Shown piece after piece: positions 11,862-22,153 of a DNA stretch of 64,000 nt. The position numbers and the translations under genes are program-made. Source of the stretch: Calycina herbarum (taxonomy: Eukaryota; Ascomycota; Leotiomycetes; Helotiales; Pezizellaceae); contig LLEY01000197.1 in NCBI GenBank assembly GCA_001414485.1, positions 1-64,000 on the forward strand. The letters are read 5' to 3'. How positions within the stretch are numbered: position 1 is the first letter of the stretch; every line of letters begins with the position of its first letter. The notes beneath the pieces are model-generated. The model worked only from the letters and a program-made list of their open reading frames with translations, was not told the DNA's origin and ran no database searches.

Positions 11862-12512
11862 GTTTTCTCATCTTTTGAAAAGGTTTTGAGATTTAGTGTG
11901 TTGAATTATAGGAGTGGATTGGAAGAACTCGGCTTTTTTCTTGCTATCCATAGTTCATCGGTGAATTCGGTAGCGTGAGGTGGGAAAATGAACGTGCCGT
12001 ACCTAAGAGCGAACTCCTGCATTTTTTTTTCTTGTTGAGAGAAGCTATCTAGTTAGTGGATTAACTCATCTGTATGTCATGTCTACTTCCCTTTTCTAGA
12101 CGTTCATCTAGCTGGAGACTAATTTCTTATCCAGTCAGGTCCGGCTCGCTTAGCGTTTTGACTAGTAATAGCCGCTTCTCTTCTCCTTCGCTTTCCCAGA
12201 GATCCTAGTGCATTTCTTTCTTACGATTTTTTTAAATTGCAGACATACCTCTTCTCTAGTTCTCATTTCTGAATCTGCCATTTTAAACTAAAAGATGTAG
12301 ATTCCTTCGCCTGCATTTTTGTGTTTCTGCGAACATGAATAGTCTTGAAAAACAGGAGGATAAAAGTCAAAGGGGGTTTAGTATATTTTTTTCTCCATTG
12401 TCAATACAAAAAAAATACCGTTTGTAAAGTCATCAAGGCAAAAGAAGACAAAGAATCGCTGATTAAACTCCAACTCTCACAAAACATCTGTCCCCGACAA
12501 AAAAGGGGGCAT
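11862..12512. other. Intergenic, convergent 3' regions
   Basis: This region holds the 3' ends of the transporter and of the minus-strand secreted-protein gene. The open frames inside it show no family resemblance. I see no RNA gene or repeat. Confidence 0.5.
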
Positions 12513-13085
12513 TTACTCGCCCAATTCACAAATTGACGGATTCTCTTGACAGAATTCCATCATTTCCTTTTTCCTAACTCCGGACCAATTGTGTACTGCA
12601 TGGAGTACCGAAAACTGCATGGTAAGCTCTCGTTGGTTCTCTAGACTCTTCTGTAGCCAATCCATCACCGAATCATCCTCAGGTCCCGTTTCCTCAGACC
12701 CTTTTAGATCCTTATCAATGCGGTATTGTCGAATTCTTCTGAGAAATTGAGCAGTTTGGATATTTTCGTCGAGGTCGTTGATTTTCGACGAGATTTCTTC
12801 CCCTCGTGTCTTTTGCTGAGCCTTTGTACTGGTATATGTACGTTGAGTCTGCTTGTTGTTTTTCTTGTGGTTGTCAGATTCACGATACCAGAACATGATT
12901 GAATTCATGCCTGTGCCGTATTCCAAGTTGTTAGGTGGTAGGTTGCACTTGATTGTTGACCCCTCAAGATGGCAGTGCTTTTGAAGTACGTCGCTTTCGA
13001 AATCCGGGTTCTCGGGTTGGGCGAGAGCCCAGGCTTGAGAAGCCAAGAAGGCAGGGGCCAGGAGACGGAGGATGGAGAAGCGCAT
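12513..13085 (-). CDS. Small secreted protein, shares its signal peptide with the gene at 14578
   Basis: A single-exon frame of 190 aa. Residues 1-22 (MRFSILRLLAPAFLASQAWA) form a clear signal peptide. The mature part is mostly charged and helical looking, with K/Q/E-rich middle, few cysteines (in HCHLEG, KCNL, EFCQENPSICELGE) and no domain I recognise. The signal peptide differs only at a few positions from that of the protein starting at 14578 on the other strand, while the mature parts do not resemble each other. The two genes point away from each other with a hAT element between them. An effector-like or cell-wall role is possible but unproven. Confidence 0.65.
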   Translation of the reverse strand: MRFSILRLLAPAFLASQAWALAQPENPDFESDVLQKHCHLEGSTIKCNLPPNNLEYGTGMNSIMFWYRESDNHKKNNKQTQRTYTSTKAQQKTRGEEISSKINDLDENIQTAQFLRRIRQYRIDKDLKGSEETGPEDDSVMDWLQKSLENQRELTMQFSVLHAVHNWSGVRKKEMMEFCQENPSICELGE

Positions 13086-13342
13086 TGTTGCTGGTTTTTG
13101 CTTTCTTGTGTGGAAGATATTTTGAAGTGAAATTAGATGTCGAGGAGGCTTTGTGAATTCAAAGTGAGGAGGGTGGGATTTGAAGGGTAGGAATACAGGA
13201 TACTTATACCTAATCCTACGGGTGAAATATATAAGTCAGAAACCAAGAAGCTTATTCCTACGTCATAATTACTGTCTGAGAAACCTTTTAAACATATTTA
13301 CGTACTACTATACTTGCGAAAGAGCTAATTAATTTATCTATC

Positions 13343-14140
13343 ACAGCGAAAGTAATGATTAGATTAGATTAATAGCCATTAGTCTAATCTAATCAACGCT
13401 TCTTAGTCGTTAATCATAATCTAATCTAATCTAATCACGTTAATCAGATTAATAATTGATTAATTAATTAATATGGCACGTGATCGGGCCGGCATAGTCG
13501 GAGGCTGAGCCGGATGCTCGGAGTGGCATTCCGTCGCTCCGGAGCTTAAGCGAGACCTCCTAAGCAGTCTTTTTACAACGTAACTTCTTTATTTTGAGCC
13601 TTAATTAATTAACTATTAATTATATAATAATAAATATATATTATTAATATATATAATTACTGATATTAAGCTTTGTAAGCCTTATAAATACTCAGACATA
13701 ACTATTCTATATTAGCTAGGAAGTATCTATAAACACCTGCTATTTCGGCTCCTAGCGAGAGGCTCTTTAGTCAAGCTGCTCTGATTATTCAAAGCAACGT
13801 AATAGACTCTCTCAAGAGGCCTTTGAAGCTATTATTAGCTTAAAGAGCTAGGGCTTCTATATAGAGAAAGAGACAGAGGAAGAGAAGAAGGAGAGAGTAA
13901 AGGAGGAAGAAGAGAAGAAGAACGGAAAGAAAGAGCCCGAGTTTGAGGATAACTACTTTATTATTAATTAGTATATATATATAATTATATAGTAATTAAT
14001 CATATTAATCTAATTGATTATAATTAATAGGAACCTATTAATCTAATCTAATCAAGGAACCTATTAATCATAATCTAATCTAATCTAATCATATTAACCA
14101 GATTAATAAGTGATTAATTGATTAATTTGTTCTCACTAGA
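13343..14140 (+). mobile_element. Non-autonomous, degraded hAT transposon (copy A)
   Basis: Both ends carry arrays of TAATCTAATC and TTGATTAATTGATTAA-like repeats that match the element at 62824-63449. Inside, translation of the plus strand gives LARKYL, a stop, then SAPSERLFSQAA (about 13739-13774) and, in another frame, NRLSQEAFEAIISLKS followed by a stop and GFY. This is the C-terminal dimerisation region of hAT transposases, here frameshifted and with stops. The ends are approximate: the right end reads TTCTCACTAG, a degraded version of the copy B terminus. I do not see a convincing target duplication. Confidence 0.75.
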
Positions 14141-14577
14141 GTTTCTAGAACAATAGAATTAATTGCGCTGAAGAATGGCGAGTAACCCTGCCAGATTATG
14201 GGAATCCTTAATCAAATTTAATTGTGTGAAACCTTTGATCACAACAACGTTCTATTTCATAATTCCCAGTTATATGACGAACTAGCTAACTGTTCCACTA
14301 GTAAGATGTTTAGTACCTAAAGCTGTATTAACATTTCGGAGCTAAAAGTACCTGTTATTCCGATGAAGTAGACCTAAATTTCAGTTTCTGAATTATGACC
14401 ACTGAATGTTTCTTGATAAAGGAGTTAAGGATAAATCTATGTATAAGTATCTGCACACTCCCACAATTTGAACATCTCTTTTTCATCTCAGTAAAATATC
14501 AATTCTCGTTAATTCGGATATCCAAAACCTTCTCTACCTTCAACTACACACTTTCTTCTCCAGGAGACTCAGCAACC

Positions 14578-15015
14578 ATGCGTCTTTCAATTCTTCGTTT
14601 GTTAGTACCTGCCTTTTTAGTATCCCAGGCTTTGGCCCTTCCCACTTCAAAACTTCCTTCCTTGGAGCCGGTCAGCGAGGAGGGGGTCAGCCGCTGCAAC
14701 TTGATCAACGAAATAGCTGGGTCAATTCTCAAGGCAACAGCTCACGACACAACAGAAGAATCCCTTCTCAAGCCAGGAGAGGAACAAAAGTTCAAGGATA
14801 CAATCGATACAGTATACAACAAATACCAATTTCCAATCGTTAAGGCCCCCGGCATGACTGAGGCGAAACTGGAACAGGTGTGCAAGGATATCCACGACGC
14901 ATTCAAGGCCGTGACGGCCATTTTAGAGGCCTTTCAAAAGTGGATATTAGATTTCCAGCGGGGCGCAAAGCAACCCGGTACGCAATGTATATCTTCTCCA
15001 AAGCAGGTGGCTTGA
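14578..15015 (+). CDS. Small secreted helical protein, signal-peptide paralogue of the gene at 13085
   Basis: Frame of 145 aa from the ATG at 14578, which follows a pyrimidine-rich leader; upstream in-frame ATGs would spoil the signal peptide. Residues 1-21 (MRLSILRLLVPAFLVSQALA) are the signal peptide, very close to that of the minus-strand neighbour at 13085. The mature part is predicted by eye to be helical, with three cysteines (RCNL, QVCKDIHDAF, TQCISS). No family is recognised. Its spacing and opposite orientation suggest an old head-to-head duplication in which only the secretion signal stayed alike. Confidence 0.7.
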   Translation: MRLSILRLLVPAFLVSQALALPTSKLPSLEPVSEEGVSRCNLINEIAGSILKATAHDTTEESLLKPGEEQKFKDTIDTVYNKYQFPIVKAPGMTEAKLEQVCKDIHDAFKAVTAILEAFQKWILDFQRGAKQPGTQCISSPKQVA

Positions 15016-16167
15016 AACGTTTTGAGATACTTCTAGGGGAGGTCATCAATCATGGAAATCCTTTACCTGCCTTTGCATGGTTATGGCTGTTTTCAATGTG
15101 GAAGTTGTAGGGAAACTCATCGGTTGTGCCTTTCCCCTCAATTCAACAGGAAAGATGGGAGTAGAAGGGATTTCTTAGTAGTCACTTAAAAGACTGAAAC
15201 TAAGATACTTTTTTGGGGATATTGTATGAAAATGTGATGGTGTCACTGTAGTATTTTCAAGCTCCGCCCTGCAAAACTCCAAGTAAGGCCACTATATATA
15301 TCCTATGGGAAGATGCTATAAGTTTGTGACACCATTCTATCCCATTCATGCAGGAGAAGGTGTAAACAACCGTTAAGCTACGTGCACATTGTCAAAATCG
15401 CTTAAAGTGCTGTTTCCATATAGAGTGCTCTGCTTTTCATGCCCTCTTCAATCTGGATGGTACAGAGTTATCGCCAAATATGCATATGAAGCTGCTGTTG
15501 CAGTCACACATGGTCTACTTTGGAGTTGGCAACTAATAAAGACAATCCAAAAATATCTTGCGCATAATATCACCAACAATTGTCACGAGTTTTTGGTCTG
15601 CCTCATCCCACATCCCGCATCCCCTTCCAATCATACTTCAGTCCGCGTCCTAGCATAGACCTAACTTCACTCTTGCCTCCGAACACGCCGCTTGAAAAAG
15701 CGTCAATGAAATCCCCCTCTTTCGATCTCGCCGCTTTTACAACCGAAGATATTCTCACTGCACTGTTCTGCAACTCATTCGTGGAACATGTGCCAACGTG
15801 ATAGTATTTGTGGGTTTTAGCCCTCAACTATTTTGAGTAAATGGGTCGTTGGGTTTTGGCTTAATCAAAAGTTGGTGCATTAACTACTTAAATTACTTCT
15901 TGGTGGGGAGGTAGATTCGTTAGACAGGTTACTAGTGACGAGGACAGAGTTCTGGGCTTTCTCACATTTATCGGACCGGCCAATACACCACCCCCGTTTC
16001 TAGCCTAACTTGTGTGACGTATAACTAAATTTTGCAGTCACCTTAAACCCCCCCCACCATTCTCATTGGCCTTCTCCTTCCAGACATCCACTCACTTTTC
16101 TCTCCCAAACACATCCTACTTTTAAACGGCAACTTCGATACACGACTCTACTTCAACATCTATCAAA
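15016..16167. other. Intergenic region between two secreted-protein genes
   Basis: About 1.15 kb. Short open frames at 15389-15801 have no signal peptide or known motif, and I do not call them. A CCAAT-type box on the minus strand (ATTGG near 16063) and a CT-rich run before 16168 look like the promoter of the next gene. Confidence 0.4.
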
Positions 16168-16488
16168 ATGGTGGCCAAAATTGTCCGCCTCGCGGTCTTT
16201 GTGGTCTTCATACTCGCATTCTTGCAAACCATGGTTCTCGCCAATGAGAAAGTTCCAACCATCGACACTTTCGAAGAAGACGTATGGGCCCTAAACGAAG
16301 CAACCCAAAAGATCAGCAACGGAGGAAAGGGGGGAGCAGAAGCACTCATGGATATTGAGAAGGAGCTCCATGAGCTTTTGAAGAAAGCTTTACAACTTGC
16401 AGATGAAGGTTCGGGTGGTATCGATGACGAAGTTCTTGAGAATGCTAGAAAGATCTCTGGGGATTACTTGCAAAAGGAGGAGCTATAA
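16168..16488 (+). CDS. Small secreted protein, 106 aa
   Basis: Starts at ATG 16168 in the context ATCAAAATGG. Residues 1-25 (MVAKIVRLAVFVVFILAFLQ and following) are strongly hydrophobic and end in VLA-NE, a good signal-peptidase site. The remaining 80 residues are acidic and helical looking, with no cysteine and a glycine-rich patch (SNGGKGGAEA). It ends KEEL, which is close to but not identical with the usual ER-retention signals HDEL/KDEL; whether KEEL retains it in the ER is open. No family recognised. Confidence 0.65.
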   Translation: MVAKIVRLAVFVVFILAFLQTMVLANEKVPTIDTFEEDVWALNEATQKISNGGKGGAEALMDIEKELHELLKKALQLADEGSGGIDDEVLENARKISGDYLQKEEL

Positions 16489-16715
16489 TCTTCGGAGAGC
16501 CACATCGAGAATGAAAACATGGAATCTAAGTCACCGGTTTACTCGGGAAGAAGAGAGGATAATTTTTGTAATGTTCTTTTAGTTACTACCCGAAAAGATT
16601 GTAACTCACTTCCAGATCTATTTAGGCCCTGTTCGGCTCGCACAACACAAATATTGTGATTTCTTAGATGTGTGGGAAAATGAGCCTAGCTGAGGATGTG
16701 GTATAAATTAGTATA

Positions 16716-17188
16716 CAGTACTAGTCAACAGCTATTAAGCGATTTGTGCAACCCCACCAAAAAACGCCATTTTGTCTAGTTTAGCAAGACATAGAGATAC
16801 TACGCCTCTGAACTAAATTCTCTATATTTAATTTTCTGAGTTCTTTCGAATATTATTGATCTTTTGTATAACTAGAATTCTTGATTAAGGAAGGTAGGCT
16901 TATAGAGTAGAAGTGTGCGCGCGGACTAAGGAATTTTTAGTTGAAAATCACGATATTTGTATATGGAACCGATGTTTTTCTGATTTACTCTACTTTAAGG
17001 TGCTATACGTATAAGGGTGTATTTATAAGAATAAATTTGAATTATACGAAAGTTAGTAATTAATCGAATTATTAAATGTCTAGAAAGTGGTAGTTTTAAA
17101 TAGTACTCTATAGGGTTTAATCGTAACGCTAAAACCCCGTGTTTTGGTGTGAAACGGGGACTCGGTTAATAGCTGTTGACGGTGACTG
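16716..17188 (+). mobile_element. 473-bp MITE with terminal inverted repeats and TA target duplication (copy 1)
   Basis: The left end reads CAGTACTAGTCAACAGCTATT and the reverse complement of the right end reads CAGTCACCGTCAACAGCTATT. The element is bounded by TA on both sides (16714-16715 and 17189-17190), which points to a Tc1/mariner-type superfamily. The copy at 54919-55391 matches along its full length in inverted orientation and is the same length. No transposase is visible inside, so it is non-autonomous. Confidence 0.88.
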
Positions 17189-17855
17189 TAGAATGAGTAC
17201 TAAAAGTGATAGATGTGACTAGTTTTGTTCGGATTCCTATCTAAATTCTACGAGACTACTCCTGGGTAATATAGAGGCTATCTTATATACGATCTGGGTG
17301 ACCTTCTACAAGCTCTTGTATCCACTCTCTTAAGTATTAACGTATATTTAGTAATCTTTACGTTATGAAATTCATAGTAAATATATATATAATATACTAC
17401 CATAAGAGAAGAAAGCTTTTGTTCTAATCCCTAATTTGATGTAGTAGTAGATAGGTATAACCTCACTTTGTGACTGGGGATTTGTAGGAGTGAAAATGAC
17501 GAGGAATAAAATAGGCCTACGAATTATTTTGGTGACGTATAAAGTATACTTAGGATATGTGTGTGATTCCGTTACAAAACTAGGCACCCTAGACTCACTA
17601 CTAATAACACCATTTGTTTAGACAACCAAAGGAGAAAATTCCGCCTATTACCATCGTCGATTAACTCTCATGATGTGTACCTTAAATATGCACTCGCCTT
17701 GCATATTTCCCCCAACGCAACCCACTACTCTTTCCAAATAAACTACATATAGAACTCTCGCCCCTCCCCGAGACCCTCTCTTATGTTTCACCAAAAGCTG
17801 TCTCTGTCATTGGAACACAATCTCGCTACAAATCCATCCCAAAAGATTACTCGAA
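17189..17855. other. Intergenic region and promoter of the secreted protein at 17856
   Basis: AT-rich left half without coding content, then a CT-rich stretch with CATATA-like and CCCTCCCC runs before the start codon. The 71-aa minus-strand frame at 17372-17587 lacks any recognised feature and is not called. Confidence 0.4.
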
Positions 17856-18299
17856 ATGCCTTCGTATTTCAAGACCCTCGCGGTCGCACTTATGGTCCTC
17901 CAACCAATTTCGCTCGCCAACGCAATGGCCCACCCAAACAATCAAACTCCTCTTATGGCGACCAATGAACCAATCACAACCTCTGTCCCATCCAACATCA
18001 ATTTTTTGAATGCCACTTACGCCAAAGACAAGGAAGCTGGAAGATTCCTTGTCGAGGGAGAGGAGTGCGATGAGAAGTGCGTGGAGTTAATGGAGAAGAA
18101 CCTAAGCGAGATTATAATGATGATGGATAAACTCGAGGCAGAGACACTCAAAGTCACCACAGAGCTCGCCAAAGAGTTCTTCCCAGACACCGGAAGATAC
18201 GAAAACGAGAGCTGCGAAAAGCTCCGAATAAAGTTGGAAATGGTATTTAATGCACTCTACGCCGCTATAGCGCTCTATAATGACAACTGGGAGGAATAA
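17856..18299 (+). CDS. Small secreted protein, 147 aa, with three cysteines
   Basis: ATG at 17856 opens a 147-aa frame. Residues 1-23 (MPSYFKTLAVALMVLQPISL and following) are a signal peptide, with cleavage likely after ANA or AMA. The N-terminal part of the mature protein carries two possible N-glycosylation sites (NQT, NAT). The rest is helical looking, with cysteines in EECDEKCVELMEKN and ESCEKLR and a run EIIMMMDKLEAETLKVTTEL. No family recognised. It is the fourth small secreted protein in under 6 kb. Confidence 0.68.
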   Translation: MPSYFKTLAVALMVLQPISLANAMAHPNNQTPLMATNEPITTSVPSNINFLNATYAKDKEAGRFLVEGEECDEKCVELMEKNLSEIIMMMDKLEAETLKVTTELAKEFFPDTGRYENESCEKLRIKLEMVFNALYAAIALYNDNWEE

Positions 18300-19536
18300 A
18301 TGGTGTCCTGGGTCTGCGGGAGAAATGGGAAGGAATTGGGTGGTGTTTTTTTTAAGGAAATCTGTTGAACTTCCTTTTAGTAAATTTTTCTAGAAGAACC
18401 AGGATTTATAATCACAATGGCAGTTGTATAAATTCTTCTTAAACAATGTGTTACGCACGGTCTTGTGCAACTAATCTCTTCGCCCCTTTCTTCTGGAGAA
18501 GAAAGCTCTTGTCAAGTCACAAAGTTTCCTGGGATATGCTGGTTTCTCGAAAAAGCTCCAAAATACCGACTTTGCTTGAAGAAAAATGTGAACCCTAATC
18601 TATAAAAAGTAAGATTATTTCGCCATCTTGGCTCAAACCAAGCTTCAAGGTTTAAATAGCTATCATGTGACCACAACGGCAGTCACATGACATGTCTCCT
18701 TTTTATAAATAAGGAGAAATGTGAAAATTGCTTCCAATTCTTGAACTTATTACTACTGTTTTAAAACAATCTCAGAGACTCTGTTAAGATATTCTAGTCT
18801 GATTTTGCACTTCTGAAATGATGGAGTGTGTGCCAGCTTGACGATACAACTTTTGGATTTCTTTATTACTCCTGGTTCTTTGTACGCGACGCTTTTATAA
18901 GAGCCATATAAGCAAGACCTTCATTAAACCATCAATACAAGTAATAGAATGCACTGAATAGAACTATGTAACTCTATTTGTTTTTGTTTGAAATATGAAT
19001 GAGGGGCTGATCTAGAGTACCTTGCGCTAGAAAATCCACCCCCCCCCCCCCCTCGGGGAAAAAGTCAATATCTGATATTATCAAAATTAATTACAAATTA
19101 ACTTATATTTGAATAGTGCAAGAATGAATCAAGAATAATCTGAATGTAGAAAGATAGTCAATACTTGATATGAACCTTAGCGACCATCTCCTAAGGCTCC
19201 AGATAGCCTGTGTTTGATATTTTGGCTTCACGGGACTCTGGCGTGGTATCCTGGCTCTACCAGAATGCAACATAAGCACCACGTAGAAAGTAATAGAAAC
19301 TCGGCAAATGAACGAGTGCTTCTCATCTTATGGGTGAATCGAAAAGGGTTTACTTCCTAGTCTCGGAGAAGGAAGAGTACACTGCAAGCTTAATGAGTCA
19401 AGACAGGGATATCGAAAGCCCAAAAATCTTCCGTTTATGTCTACAAAACCCCTCTGCTGGTGTTTCAGATCCAGTAATCTTCATGCTAGATCATCAAACA
19501 TGCAACCAAGCCAAAGTCATTCGACGACAGTCAAAT
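18300..19536. other. Intergenic region with stacked palindromes and a 14-C run
   Basis: No credible gene. At 18663-18690 lies a perfect 9-bp inverted repeat (TCATGTGAC, 10-base spacer, GTCACATGA), followed at 18695-18717 by a second hairpin (TCTCCTT...AAGGAGA). A homopolymer of 14 C occupies 19039-19052. The frame at 19330-19602 has no recognised content. Confidence 0.5.
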
Positions 19537-20299
19537 ATGGCCGGTCAAGGCAAGCTTTTTGCTTTCTGTTTTGAAGATATACTTACATCTGAATACAGAT
19601 AACAAAGGTTCGGCTTCAGCAGAGAACCACAACCGTGAAAAACAACATCCAAACCAAAACCGCGAGACAGTTGTCCAACAGGAGCAGATTTCACAACTCA
19701 TGATGGCACCAAACACCACAGATGAGATCGAGATAAAGCAAAGTCCTCAAACAAAACCGACTGCCAAGGAGAAAATGGAAAACTATGTCTGCGGAAATTG
19801 CGGTATCAAAGGCCATACCCTCGAAATATGCGAGGGCCCATTAGTAGATGGCTTCATCGATGCCTGTCCAATCTGCAACACCAACAAACACAACCTCGTC
19901 ACCTGCCGCAAGCCCTTGTCTGCAGTTCATGCAGTCCGAATCCAATTGTACTGCAGAGCTCGTCGCCCACCAATTGTCATGCCCTTTGATCCTTGGCAAG
20001 TTGATCGGCGGGCTTTTATCAATATGTGGCAAACCGGTAGGCTTTGCCTGAGTAAGGCATTGGCCGATGAGATTTGGAAGAAAAAGGGTTGTCTGAGTGG
20101 AGTTATGGATGTACATGAAGGTGATCGTCAAAAGGATCCGCGGTGGGATCTTCTTAAAAAGACCTCACTAACCCCCAAAATAGATTTGCCAGATAAATGG
20201 TTTTTTAGCCTGGCGGGGAGGCAGTTTTCTAGACCAAAGAAATACCCAAGATGGTCGACCGAAGAAATTACGCGAAAGCTGGGACTTGAGAAGATATAG
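19537..20299 (+). CDS. CCHC zinc-knuckle protein, N-terminal reading frame
   Basis: Two zinc knuckles follow one another: CGNCGIKGHTLEIC (about 19790-19831) and CPICNTNKHNLVTC (about 19864-19905), both C-x2-C-x4-H-x4-C. They are followed by a conserved-looking FDPWQVDRRAFINMWQTGRL. Such knuckles bind single-stranded nucleic acid or mediate protein contact. The start is uncertain. A 7- or 13-nt first exon from ATG 19537, spliced to 19599, gives MA(GQ)DNKGSASAEN; the longer version would use a GC donor. Alternatively the frame starts at ATG 19559. The frame stops at TAG 20297-20299, but a long open frame continues in another phase, so a 1-base frameshift or a short intron (for example 20254-20299) is likely. 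Could be a domesticated gag relative or a cellular factor. Confidence 0.6.
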
Positions 20300-21362
20300 C
20301 ACATCATTATCAGACAAGAACGTTGGTGTCACCGTGGTGGAGGAAAGCAACAAAGACTTTGAAGAAATGGCAACCACGGCACCTCCACATAATGTCAACG
20401 ACTCGTCAGAAAATAACAATGAAGCAGCCGTCTCGTTTACCGAGCCATCCCAGAACGCCAACAAGCCAGAGGAAAACAAAGAACAGGCCACAGCAAGTCG
20501 GACAGTGATCATCGACAATAGCAAGCTTGCCAAAGCTCTCGAGATTGTCGTAAAAGTCAATGATTTTGGCATTGACCTCGATAAACTACAAGAGGCGTTT
20601 AGTATAGTGGAAGGAGCTGCGTCTCTAGGTCTCGAAATTGACGAGCTATACACAGCAGCAAAGAAACGAATTCGAGAAGAGTCTCCGTCTGCCGAGAACC
20701 CCCGGCTCCCCAAAAAGCAAAGACCGCCTGGGAACGACGACGAAGAACACGACCACTCTGTAAATATCCAGGTCTCAAGAGAGTCAGAGAATCACGAGGA
20801 AGAGGGTAGCCAAAATCTCCAAGTCCCAAGACTGCGTGAAATTCCTGGTGGTGGCGAGGAACTTATCAGCCCACTGAGCCCCCTAGACTCAAGTGGGCTG
20901 AGTCCCCGAAACTCAAATCTTCAACATTCCCCGAGAGCAAAGTCGATTGATAGTCGCAACCCTGGTGACATCTAGTATACGCAAAGTCATACCTACACTC
21001 CTCAGCCAGCAAACTTTTCGGACGCGCCATATGATTCCAATTACAACGACCAAACCCAATTCCAAAACACAACTGATGTTCAAGGTGGCATTCGTTTTAC
21101 GGAGACACCATACGGTCCATATGATCCCTATGATTATGCAGACGGACAAAATGGAAAGACTGACTACTCACACAATGAATTCGCCGAAATATTTCCTCAA
21201 ACCAGAGGTAATGGCAACTGCAACGGTAACAGCTTCTCTGAAGGATTTGCTCTGGCCAACAATCCCACACCCCACCGATTGGGTATGTTATGTATTTTGT
21301 GCCTTGCTCACATGTAAGCTTCAGATATGAAAGAAGTGGTGATGGGGTGTGGTACCATTTGA
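20300..21362 (+). CDS. Continuation of the zinc-knuckle gene, acidic low-complexity C-terminal region, with an in-frame TAG
   Basis: This frame runs on from the preceding one after a phase change. It is rich in E, N and S, with a helical patch (AKALEIVVKVNDFGIDLDKL, then LGLEIDELYTAAKKR) and a basic KKQRPP signal that could be nuclear. At 20973-20975 an in-frame TAG interrupts it, after which it remains open for another 102 codons (SHTYTPQPANFSDAPYD and so on). A GT-AG intron at 21283-21324 leads to a stop at 21360-21362. Either the gene is decaying, or the TAG is read through or edited, or a sequence error is present. Confidence 0.45.
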
Positions 21363-22153
21363 TTGCTCATGAAGGAAGTAGACGAGATCTGTTGAGATAC
21401 GAGAGAAGACTTTGGATTCGAGGCCGTACACTCCCGCGCTCCTAGATCCAGAATTCGTAGACATTTAAAGTATGCAACTGCTAACTGAAGGTGTTGTGAT
21501 CAAAATTTTGGGCCATTTTCTGGCCACTGGGCGTCTTCAAATTGTAGCTTTGGAACAGTAAAGAACTCTGTTGATGATCGCGGAGGAAGTCTTGTGGAAT
21601 CATTCAACGCGAGGTTTTTGCGTGGCATAGAAGAGGGAAGGCCTAGATTGAAATAGGCACTCATTTTCTATGACACAGCCCTGCGACAATCCAAAAGCAT
21701 CTCGCTGGTACATGAATAATTAGAATCGGACCCAAGAGAGAAGACACGAGGGATGAATAAATGTGGAGAGGGGAACTTGAGAGAGAATGATTTGCGAGCT
21801 CAAGATCCACGCCACAGTGTGCAATTCTATAGGAGAATGGTCTTATTGAAAATAAGTAGGAAAAAGAGCTACGGAAACAAGCAACAATGAGCGTGGAAGA
21901 AAGCTCTAGGGAAGGCACGACCAACGCTCGCTCCTTCCGCAACACTGTTGCCAAGGAAGGAGGGGAAATGCTCTCATCGCTCCTTCCCTCTCAAAACCCC
22001 GACTCGGCTCGACCTACCTAGAAATTTAGGGAACTCAACGTCCCCAACAAAAAAGATACAAACAGTCAGGCAATTCAAAAAATATGATCTACATACATGC
22101 ACCTTGATTACGAGAATAAATATTCAATTCATCCTTCCCCCAAAAAGAACCCC
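21363..22153. other. Intergenic, convergent
   Basis: Contains the 3' regions of the zinc-knuckle gene and the epoxide hydrolase. The frames at 21661-21954 (minus) and 21948-22202 (plus) have no recognised motif and no signal peptide. Confidence 0.4.

Noticed and set aside
12345..12536. 63-aa plus-strand frame
   Set aside because: Lysine-rich translation of an AT-rich 3' region, no motif, no leader, overlaps the end of the minus-strand gene.
15389..15827. Overlapping short frames on both strands
   Set aside because: No signal peptide, splice continuation or family likeness; frames overlap in conflicting phases.
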